IMG/VR virus record: IMGVR_UViG_3300020183_000136
Location: 1-46,845 of that record
Length of the DNA stretch: 46,845 bases
Strand: one strand, 5' to 3'
Source of the DNA: a virus
Below, piece after piece: positions 29,935 to 36,116 of the stretch; position 1 is the first letter of the stretch, and every line of letters begins with the position of its first letter. Position numbers and translations under genes: made by a program. The notes beneath the pieces were generated by a model. The model did not search any database. It was not told where the DNA came from and saw nothing but the letters and a program-made list of their open reading frames with translations.

Positions 29935-32900
29935 ATGGCATCAACTAGAACTATTGTTTTTGGTTTAAGAGACATTTATGATTTTAAAGTAAAGGATACA
30001 TATTTTATAGCGTCGGCTCCGGGTAGGGCAGGCAGATCCGCTTTTAGTTCTGGATTTTATGCTGGTGGGTCTGGATTTTATCCATATCTAGCACCAGCAG
30101 GTTCTGGGGCAGCAAATCCGAGCGGAAATGCTCTCCTAACAAGTCAAGAAGTTAGAAAAATAGATTTTAATACATATACTTTATCAACACCTACTAATAA
30201 ACTTACTAGTGCTAGAAATGATTCTGCTGGAATAGTAGGACTTCCAGTTGGAAAGGGATTTTTTGGAGGGGGATATAGATACCCTGCTAATTTTGCAATA
30301 TCAACAATAGAATCAGTAGATTTATCAACAGAGTCAACCGCAGTTGAGTCAACTTTAAGAGTTGGAAGATTGGGAGCTGGTGGTGCTACAGTTGATTCTT
30401 ATGGTTATTTTGGTGGAGGATATTCAGCAAACCCATTTACCTTTCAATTTAATAGTTACACAAGCAGTTTTGAAAGATTCAGTTTTACAACAAATACATC
30501 ACAGTTATTTTCTTCATTTCTTTCGTCAAAACGAGATGGTGTAAGAGGATTTCAAACATCCATATACGGATATTTTTCTGGTGGTCAAATGACTATTTCC
30601 GATGGAAGATTGAGTTGTTCGATTGACAGACTAGAATTTTTTAATGATGTTGTAACTTTGTTACCCCAACAAATACCAACTCGAAGAGCGTACCATGGAG
30701 TTACATCAAATGAGGATAATGGATTTTTAATTGGTGGTGGTGGAGGATCCCCGGGTGTTCCAGGAGGACCTTTGAATTTAAGAACATCTAGAGTAGAAAG
30801 ATTTGATTTTTCAAATGAAACTCTAAGTTTTGCTCTAAATCTTAGATCAAATAAAGAATTACTTTCGTCCGTAGGTGACTCATCATATGCCTTTGCAATT
30901 GGTGGAGCTACTAATTGGGTTCAACGAACAATTCCTCTTGGTGCATATTATGAATTTGAAACTACTTCTCATATTGATAGATTTGATTATAATACATTCA
31001 CTTTAGATACAGCATTTCCAAACGCACCAGAAACACTCCAATCTCATGGATCTTTTTCTGCATCTTCTCCAAGTTCTTCACCGAGATCTGCATTTGGTGA
31101 AAGTATTCTCACAAATAATTCTTATTGGATAAATGATTTCACATCAAGTTATATTGGAGGAGGAATTTCATCACCAACACCATCATCCAAAGGATCCTCT
31201 TTAAGTAGATTGGATTTTGAATCAGAATTAATAGTTGATTTTTCCTCTTCCCATGCAAAATTAACTTTACAAAAATCGGACTTAATTGGAGTTTCTAATT
31301 CAAGATTCACCTATTTTGCTGGCGGATCTAAAGAATCTACTAACATTTATGGATCTGGTTTTCTTAAGACATCGAATTTAGACCGAATAGACTCTACAAC
31401 AGCCACGGTTACTGCAGGATTAGATTTGATAGAATCTAGAGATAAATTAGCATCAGCATCAAGTTCTACTTATGGATATTTTGTTGGTGGTGATAGTGGA
31501 ACATTAAAAAGTAATGTAATTCGTTTAGATTTTTCTACAGAACTCAGTGCATTATTACCTGATTCTAGATTTGCTCTTCCAAGTTCATCATATGTTTTTA
31601 ACTACTCATTGTCTCCAGTTTATAGCACGGATTATGCATATTTTACTGGAGGAAGAGATAGATCCAGAACTAGAACAAGCACAATAACAAGATTAACTTT
31701 TAGTGATAATACATTTTCTATTTTATCAAGCACATTATCCGAAGCGCGAGATAACTCTTTAAGTACAATGAATTCTTATTATGGATATATTTCTGGTGGT
31801 GAGGACAGCAGTGGAACTATCATAAACACAATTAATAGAATTGATTTTACAACGTCCACCGTTTCAACAAGTCCATTCGGATTGCAAACTGCAAGAACTC
31901 GTGGATGTGCGTCATCATCTCAAAATTATGGTTATTTTATGATGGGAAATACGCCAGGTGGAGATTCTAGCAATATTGAAAGACTTGACTATTCTTCAGA
32001 AACAATTTCTTCTCCCGTTAACAATTTTTCTAGATCTCAAAAATCATCTCTTTCTGCTGAAAGGGGTGAAGTAAAATCAAAATCTCTTGGTTCTCCATCA
32101 AGAGCATTTATTGGAGGGGGAGATACTCCATTGGGTAAAACTTCAACAATCAATATTTTCTCGTTTAGCACTGAAAATATTACCCAAAATTCCGGATCAT
32201 TGGGTTCTGGAGAAAAAAGTTATCAGGCGGTTATCGGAAGTAATTCTGCAGGATATTTTCTTGGTGGAATTGATTCTAGCATTGCAGTCACATGTTCTAT
32301 TGATCGTTTTGATTTTACTACTGGATCTGGAAATTCGATTGCATCTACTTTACCAACAGCGATGAGTAGAATGACATCAACTTCTCGTGGTGAATATGGA
32401 TATATTGTTGGTGGACAAACTCCACCTAGTTCTAGATTAAGTACTATTTCTAGAATGGATTTTTCAACAGAAATTATTACTGGTAGGACCACTTTATCTA
32501 CTGCTAAAGCAAGATTATCAGCAATAACTAATGAAAATTACGGATATTTTGGTGGCGGGTATACAGCACCTGGTTCTGGAACATCGGTAAATACGATTGA
32601 ACGTTTGGATTATAGTACGGAAACAAGAACTAACCCAGGTTCTAATTTATCTCAATCTAGACATTCAATGTTTGCTATAGCCAGTAACCGATATGGATAT
32701 TTTGCTGGTGGAATTAACAATTCACTACCAAATCCATATGATACATCAACCACCAATAGAATTGAATTTTTAACTGAAACTATAACTACCTCTCCGTTTG
32801 GACCCCAATCTCTTCCAACCTACAATTGGGCAAATAGATTGGCTGATGGAACCTCACTTTCTACTTTTCAGTCCGGCTATTTAATCAGTGGTTCTTCTGG

Positions 32901-33033
32901 TAGTGCATATCCGACTGTGGCCAACACTTCTACTTCAGTAAGAATTAATTTTGCAACAGAAACTGGAACTAATTATTTTACATTTATTAATGCTTCTGCA
33001 ACATCTGGAATAGAGAATTTACAAAGAAGTTAA
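29935..33033 (+). CDS. giant Kelch-like repeat fibre protein (1032 aa)
   Basis: This protein contains about 17-18 repeat units of roughly 50-55 residues with the pattern YGYFxGG, then a loop, then IxRxDFSTxTxS, then LxxxR, then the next unit. Examples are YGYFGGGYS, YGYFSGGQ, FTYFAGGS, YGYFVGGD, YAYFTGGR, YGYISGGE, YGYIVGGQ and YGYFAGGI. It starts MASTRTIVFGLRDIYDFKVKD, a short connector. It is the larger paralogue of the 769-residue protein. The repeats could form stacked beta-propellers or a long beta-solenoid. A late promoter lies upstream of the preceding gene. Host adhesion is the most likely role, inferred from neighbours. Confidence 0.7.
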   Translation: MASTRTIVFGLRDIYDFKVKDTYFIASAPGRAGRSAFSSGFYAGGSGFYPYLAPAGSGAANPSGNALLTSQEVRKIDFNTYTLSTPTNKLTSARNDSAGIVGLPVGKGFFGGGYRYPANFAISTIESVDLSTESTAVESTLRVGRLGAGGATVDSYGYFGGGYSANPFTFQFNSYTSSFERFSFTTNTSQLFSSFLSSKRDGVRGFQTSIYGYFSGGQMTISDGRLSCSIDRLEFFNDVVTLLPQQIPTRRAYHGVTSNEDNGFLIGGGGGSPGVPGGPLNLRTSRVERFDFSNETLSFALNLRSNKELLSSVGDSSYAFAIGGATNWVQRTIPLGAYYEFETTSHIDRFDYNTFTLDTAFPNAPETLQSHGSFSASSPSSSPRSAFGESILTNNSYWINDFTSSYIGGGISSPTPSSKGSSLSRLDFESELIVDFSSSHAKLTLQKSDLIGVSNSRFTYFAGGSKESTNIYGSGFLKTSNLDRIDSTTATVTAGLDLIESRDKLASASSSTYGYFVGGDSGTLKSNVIRLDFSTELSALLPDSRFALPSSSYVFNYSLSPVYSTDYAYFTGGRDRSRTRTSTITRLTFSDNTFSILSSTLSEARDNSLSTMNSYYGYISGGEDSSGTIINTINRIDFTTSTVSTSPFGLQTARTRGCASSSQNYGYFMMGNTPGGDSSNIERLDYSSETISSPVNNFSRSQKSSLSAERGEVKSKSLGSPSRAFIGGGDTPLGKTSTINIFSFSTENITQNSGSLGSGEKSYQAVIGSNSAGYFLGGIDSSIAVTCSIDRFDFTTGSGNSIASTLPTAMSRMTSTSRGEYGYIVGGQTPPSSRLSTISRMDFSTEIITGRTTLSTAKARLSAITNENYGYFGGGYTAPGSGTSVNTIERLDYSTETRTNPGSNLSQSRHSMFAIASNRYGYFAGGINNSLPNPYDTSTTNRIEFLTETITTSPFGPQSLPTYNWANRLADGTSLSTFQSGYLISGSSGSAYPTVANTSTSVRINFATETGTNYFTFINASATSGIENLQRS

Positions 33034-33046
33034 TTTAAGGTATAAT
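33018..33046 (+). promoter_or_regulatory. sigma70-type promoter before the prolyl hydroxylase-like gene
   Basis: TTTACA (33018-33023) and TATAAT (33041-33046) have a 17-bp spacer. The -10 lies in a 13-bp dyad GTATAATTTATAC (33040-33052), which could be an operator or an accident of AT-rich DNA. The start codon at 33070 is about 18 nt after the predicted start point. Confidence 0.6.
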
Positions 33047-33069
33047 TTATACATTAGAAAATAAATTCG

Positions 33070-33741
33070 ATGAAGGGAATACTTTCAAATATTTTAATTC
33101 AGCCAAATGTCATAACGAAAAAAAATTGTGATTATCTTATAGATTATATTGATAAATCTTCAAAAGAACCAGCTGGAGTTTTTGACCCTGAAAAAAATTC
33201 ATCAGGAATTCCACATGAAAACTCATCAAGAGTAGATTCTAACGTGAGGAATGTGTATTGTGCGGATCCAAGTCCAATTATTGATGAGTTGAAAGATTTA
33301 TTTCAAAATATCGTGAATCATGTTATAAATCCTTTTTATGATTTTGAAGTGCGAGACTCTGAGTTACCACAACTTTTACATTACACTAAAGGTGGTCATT
33401 ATGTAGCACACATTGATGCAGAGGCACCATGGAAGTCTCCAACTGGCGAAGTTATTTGGAAGAAATGTATGGATAGAGATTTATCCGCTGTTTTATTTTT
33501 AAATAATGAATACAAGGGTGGTGATTTATCATTTCCCGACCTAAAAATTAAAATTCAACCAGAACCAGGACTTCTTGTTTGTTTTCCTTCATCCGCGTGG
33601 TATAAACATGGCGTTGAACCGGTTATTTCTGGAAATAGATACACAATTGTTACTTGGATGAGAGTGAAAGGATTTCTTACTCAAGAAGAACAAGAGAAAG
33701 AACTTATGAGTAAATATTCAATAAATAAAAAAAATACTTAG
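33070..33741 (+). CDS. prolyl 4-hydroxylase-like 2-oxoglutarate/Fe(II) dioxygenase
   Basis: This 223-residue enzyme has the P4H-type double-stranded beta-helix. The Fe ligands are H114 and D116 (HIDAEAP) with distal H180 (YKHGVEPV), and R190 (NRYTIVTW) binds 2-oxoglutarate. The QLLHYTKGGHY segment before HxD and LSAVLFLNNEYKGGDLSFP after it are typical of P4H-family phage enzymes. It would hydroxylate a protein or small molecule, releasing CO2 and succinate. It lies within the fibre region, where Gly-X-Y repeats are potential substrates. It has its own early-type promoter. The fold and cofactor assignment are firm; the substrate is unknown. Confidence 0.85.
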   Translation: MKGILSNILIQPNVITKKNCDYLIDYIDKSSKEPAGVFDPEKNSSGIPHENSSRVDSNVRNVYCADPSPIIDELKDLFQNIVNHVINPFYDFEVRDSELPQLLHYTKGGHYVAHIDAEAPWKSPTGEVIWKKCMDRDLSAVLFLNNEYKGGDLSFPDLKIKIQPEPGLLVCFPSSAWYKHGVEPVISGNRYTIVTWMRVKGFLTQEEQEKELMSKYSINKKNT

Positions 33742-33747
33742 ACTATA

Positions 33748-34404
33748 ATGTCTCAACTTTTAAAGCACTATTTGTTGGATAGAGACAATCCAGAAATATT
33801 TGCATTGAGCTCATCACATTATGAAAGATCTAAATTTGGAACAATTATTCCAAATATTGAAGGACTTAGTGTTATTCATCAATTTGTTCAAGATGATGGA
33901 GTTAAGTATTGTCTTTCAACTTGTCCAGATAATGTTGAAATAGAGGAAAATGATGGTATAAAAATTATATCTCAAGAAGAATGGGATTCTGAAATTTTAT
34001 TTCACGATAAAAAGCAAGAAGCAAAGCGATGGGAAATAGTTAAAAAATATAGAGATCGTTTACTATCAGAAACTGACTGGATTGTTATTAAGTCTCAAGA
34101 GTCTGGAAAACTTCTTTCTGAAGAATTTATAAATTGGAGGCAGTCACTTAGAAACATCACGGATTCTGATTCTTTTCCAAGAGAACTTCCAGTTCCACCA
34201 AATGCATTAAACATTTCGATTGATCAATATGAAGATGAGTGGGCTGCTGAATGTAAACAGTTTTTTATGATTAATGATGTAATACCTAATGGTAAAACAG
34301 ATCCAGAGTGGTGGATAATGAAAGGAAAAATACCACCTGATGAGGCTAAAGAGTATTTTAAAAGTATTTTTCCAAATAAAGTTTTTCCATGGAGTGAGGA
34401 ATAG
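33748..34404 (+). CDS. tail fibre assembly chaperone-like protein
   Basis: This 218-residue protein's middle has RWEIVKKYRDRLLSETDWIVIKSQESG and FINWRQSLRNI. This is the pattern of phage tail assembly chaperone domains (Phage_tail_APC/DUF4376 type: RdxLLxxtDW...wxxYRqaLRdi). A proline-rich segment (FPRELPVPPNALN) follows, as in those proteins, then a C-terminal helical extension. Such proteins assist folding or attachment of fibres, in keeping with the adjacent large fibre genes. The start lies 6 bp after the hydroxylase-like gene, so co-transcription is likely. Its last 47 bp overlap the convergent oxygenase gene. Confidence 0.7.
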   Translation: MSQLLKHYLLDRDNPEIFALSSSHYERSKFGTIIPNIEGLSVIHQFVQDDGVKYCLSTCPDNVEIEENDGIKIISQEEWDSEILFHDKKQEAKRWEIVKKYRDRLLSETDWIVIKSQESGKLLSEEFINWRQSLRNITDSDSFPRELPVPPNALNISIDQYEDEWAAECKQFFMINDVIPNGKTDPEWWIMKGKIPPDEAKEYFKSIFPNKVFPWSEE

Positions 34405-34984
34405 AATTTTTTAAAAGATCATAGCACCTTTTATTTTGATCAAATGCATACTCTGCATATTGCCCGTTTTTTCTTACAAAATGAAGAAATAATTGCATAA
34501 ATTTATCATTGCTGTGTGTTTTTAAAGGACTTCTCCAGTGAGGGACTTCTGTTCCCAAATATGCAACACCATCTCCCATAGGAGTTACACATTCAACTCG
34601 TTTTCCAGTAAAATCTTTTAGTTTTATTGGCCATTGAGCATCTCCACAAATATTCATCGTCACTGATATTTCGCACGATGGTCTATCAGTATGACAGGTC
34701 ATTATTCCATTGTTATGGTATATTGTTGAAAACCAATATGTTGGTAAAAGTTCTTCCCCAACTAATTTTTCTAAAGTAGGTTTAATCTTCCACATAATGT
34801 ATGAACATGGTGGTGGTGCATAAATGGTTATGACTTTTCCCCTATCTTTATCCCAGTGTCCTTCTAATGACCCAACTTCCTTTAGGACGCCACAAAGATT
34901 TTCATACTTTATTTGTATTGCCTCTTTTCTAGTAATTATATTTGGAAGATAAGACCAACCTCTTTTCAGTAAATCACTCATCAT
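34358..34984 (-). CDS. second 2-oxoglutarate/Fe(II)-type oxygenase
   Basis: This 208-residue protein has an Fe-binding HTD at H98/D100 (CHTDRPSCEISVTMN) and a distal histidine H149 in LGTEVPHWRSPL. WPIKL and GDGVAYLG fill the usual beta-strand positions. The H-D-R-P-S-C-E motif is typical of a phage and marine-bacterial oxygenase group. It is the only minus-strand gene in this part of the genome. Two adjacent ATGs (34984, 34981) are possible starts; MSDLL from the second may be the real N-terminus. It converges with the chaperone-like gene with a 47-bp overlap and no terminator. The substrate is unknown. Confidence 0.75.
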   Translation of the reverse strand: MMSDLLKRGWSYLPNIITRKEAIQIKYENLCGVLKEVGSLEGHWDKDRGKVITIYAPPPCSYIMWKIKPTLEKLVGEELLPTYWFSTIYHNNGIMTCHTDRPSCEISVTMNICGDAQWPIKLKDFTGKRVECVTPMGDGVAYLGTEVPHWRSPLKTHSNDKFMQLFLHFVRKNGQYAEYAFDQNKRCYDLLKNSIPHSMEKLYLEKYF

Positions 34985-35030
34985 TTATATCTGCGCTACA
35001 TTTATCTAGACACTTTTTTTTCTGGCACAC

Positions 35031-35059
35031 TTGACACCTGATCCAAGACCCTCTATAAT
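35031..35059 (+). promoter_or_regulatory. consensus sigma70 promoter TTGACA-17-TATAAT
   Basis: Both hexamers are perfect (35031-35036 and 35054-35059) with a 17-bp spacer, the strongest promoter in the window. GTAATCAA begins 12 nt after the start of the -10, at the predicted start point. CTGGCACACT (35022-35031) just upstream recurs at 46775. Confidence 0.85.
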
Positions 35060-35084
35060 ATGGGGGTAATCAACGGAACACCAA

Positions 35085-35285
35085 ATGAGCACCGCACAAG
35101 AGACCGTACAGGGCATTGTGATTGATGTATGCACTCGCTCTTTCTTGCTTCTGAGTGACCAGGGCAGTGAGCGGTTGGTTGAGTGTGAAACTGTTCAGGA
35201 ATTCATGAATGTCCTGGATGTAGTCACGAGTCAACTTCAACCTGAACAGATTGAATATGCTGATCTTGCAGTTTATGGTGAGTAA
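35085..35285 (+). CDS. small early protein, unknown function
   Basis: This 66-residue acidic protein (MSTAQETVQGIVIDVCTRSF) has a short beta-rich opening and a helical end (LDVVTSQLQPEQIEYADLAVYGE). It is expressed from a perfect consensus promoter with a leader GTAATCAACGGAACACC ending just before the ATG, so it should be made strongly and early after infection. Small early cyanophage proteins of this kind often act on host enzymes, but no such function can be assigned from the sequence. The next promoter's -35 region lies in its last codons. Confidence 0.7.
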   Translation: MSTAQETVQGIVIDVCTRSFLLLSDQGSERLVECETVQEFMNVLDVVTSQLQPEQIEYADLAVYGE

Positions 35286-35301
35286 TGCTATAATATAAAT
35301 A
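35266..35301 (+). promoter_or_regulatory. overlapping early and late promoters for the Phd-like gene
   Basis: An early-type promoter TTGCAG (35266-35271), 17 bp, TATAAT (35289-35294) shares its last T with a perfect T4-type late box TATAAATA (35294-35301). The ATG follows at 35318. The gene could thus be transcribed in both phases. Confidence 0.6.
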
Positions 35302-35317
35302 TCCTCAAATCACAATT

Positions 35318-35491
35318 ATGGAAATCTACACAGTGAAAGAGTGGGAAGAACGTTTTGATGAACTCTTGGGAAGAGTAGAAAACGGAGAGCACATTGGTAT
35401 TATTGGAGAAGATGGTAAGGCAGCAGTTATGATACCTGCAGATGATGAACTTATACGAATACACACTGAGTTAAACAACGAAGCTCAGTAA
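35318..35491 (+). CDS. Phd/YefM antitoxin-like small protein
   Basis: This 57-residue protein reads MEIYTVKEWEERFDELLGRV, then ENGEHIGIIGEDGKAAVMIPADDE. It matches the Phd/YefM antitoxin N-domain pattern (V-E-x-R-F-x-E-L-L-x-V-E-x-G-E-x-I-x-I-x-x-x-G-x-x-A-V-I), the part that dimerises and binds DNA. The C-terminal toxin-binding extension is very short, and no toxin gene is adjacent: downstream are tRNA genes. It could be a stand-alone repressor or an anti-toxin acting against a host toxin-antitoxin system. The stop codon is 9 nt before the first tRNA, so read-through into the tRNA cluster is likely. Confidence 0.65.
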   Translation: MEIYTVKEWEERFDELLGRVENGEHIGIIGEDGKAAVMIPADDELIRIHTELNNEAQ

Positions 35492-35500
35492 GTTCATCTT

Positions 35501-35572
35501 GGGAGTATAGCTTAATGGTTAGAGCGGGCTCCTTATAAGGGCTTAGTCTGGGTTCAACTCCCAGTATTCCCA
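35501..35572 (+). tRNA. tRNA-Ile (anticodon TAT)
   Basis: A cloverleaf of 72 nt can be drawn: acceptor GGGAGTA/TATTCCC, D arm GCT...AGC, anticodon stem GGCTC/GGGCT with loop CTTATAA (TAT at 35534-35536), and T stem CTGGG/CCCAG with loop TTCAACT. The discriminator is A and no CCA is encoded. It decodes ATA, a frequent codon in this AT-rich phage and presumably rarer in the host. Confidence 0.85.
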
Positions 35573-35576
35573 TCGT

Positions 35577-35649
35577 GCTGGTTTAGCTATCTGGTGAAAG
35601 CACCCGACTCATAATCGGACACAGGTGGGATCGTTCCCCACAACCAGCA
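35577..35649 (+). tRNA. tRNA with CAT anticodon (Met, or Ile after modification)
   Basis: A cloverleaf of 73 nt can be drawn: acceptor GCTGGTT/AACCAGC, D arm GCT...AGC, anticodon loop CTCATAA (CAT at 35610-35612), and T stem GTGGG/CCCAC. The anticodon stem has a C-A mismatch at its top pair, and the T loop reads ATCGTTC rather than TTCGANT. It lies 4 nt after the preceding tRNA. Confidence 0.75.
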
Positions 35650-35658
35650 CTACAATTT

Positions 35659-35743
35659 GCGAGTATGGTGGAATCGGTAGACACACCAGACTTAAAATCT
35701 GTTGGGCATTACGCTCGTGGGAGTTCAAGTCTCCCTACTCGCA
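35659..35743 (+). tRNA. tRNA-Leu (anticodon TAA)
   Basis: A class II tRNA of 85 nt: acceptor GCGAGTA/TACTCGC, anticodon stem CAGA/TCTG with loop CTTAAAA (TAA at 35693-35695), a long variable arm TGGGCATTACGCTCG, T stem GGGAG/CTCCC and T loop TTCAAGT. It decodes TTA and TTG, which dominate the leucine codons of the fibre genes. Confidence 0.92.
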
Positions 35744-35747
35744 TAAA

Positions 35748-35755
35748 AATAAATA
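35748..35755 (+). promoter_or_regulatory. late promoter box AATAAATA
   Basis: AATAAATA lies 5 nt after the tRNA-Leu and 21 nt before the ATG at 35777. GGGAG at 35764-35768 serves as the ribosome site. Confidence 0.5.
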
Positions 35756-35776
35756 TAAGATACGGGAGTAAACCCT

Positions 35777-36082
35777 ATGTCTTATAGAATAGACACTGCA
35801 TACTGCTGGTATAACAATTGCAGTATGATAGTAAAGATGTATTTTATTAATCATGTTCCATTTACTTTTGATGAAATGCCTGATGGGCACTTGGAAGACG
35901 ATGATCTCAAAAGATTAGCAGATAAAGAAAGATCATTTGAACCAGATGACTTATACAGAAGTTCTTTCTATCTTATAGATGAAGAAGCACACCCTTGTGT
36001 GTTCCCAATAGAACTAGAAAATCCAGAAGATATGCCCGATGAAATGGAATATTATCCTGATGAGGAAGATTTGACTTCATAA
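35777..36082 (+). CDS. acidic small protein, unknown function
   Basis: This 101-residue, strongly acidic protein (MSYRIDTAYCWYNNCSMIVK) has an aromatic N-terminal half and a D/E-rich C-terminal third (PEDMPDEMEYYPDEEDLTS). It is preceded by a late-type box and a good GGGAG ribosome site. The stop overlaps the late box of the following fibre gene. Two Cys in CWYNNC resemble a CX4C pair, but no zinc partner is visible. I do not recognise it. An inhibitor- or DNA-mimic-like role would be speculation based only on its charge. Confidence 0.65.
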   Translation: MSYRIDTAYCWYNNCSMIVKMYFINHVPFTFDEMPDGHLEDDDLKRLADKERSFEPDDLYRSSFYLIDEEAHPCVFPIELENPEDMPDEMEYYPDEEDLTS

Positions 36083-36085
36083 ATA
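36078..36085 (+). promoter_or_regulatory. late promoter box CATAAATA
   Basis: CATAAATA overlaps the stop codon of the acidic protein, 31 nt before the TTG start of the long fibre gene. Seven of eight positions match the T4 late box. Confidence 0.6.
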
Positions 36086-36116
36086 AAGGATAGAAGAAAG
36101 TAATTGGTGCGGAAAA

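Noticed and set aside
35501-35743. tRNA cluster as an integration (att) site
   Set aside because: No integrase or duplicated tRNA end is present. The gene set is that of a lytic T4-like phage.
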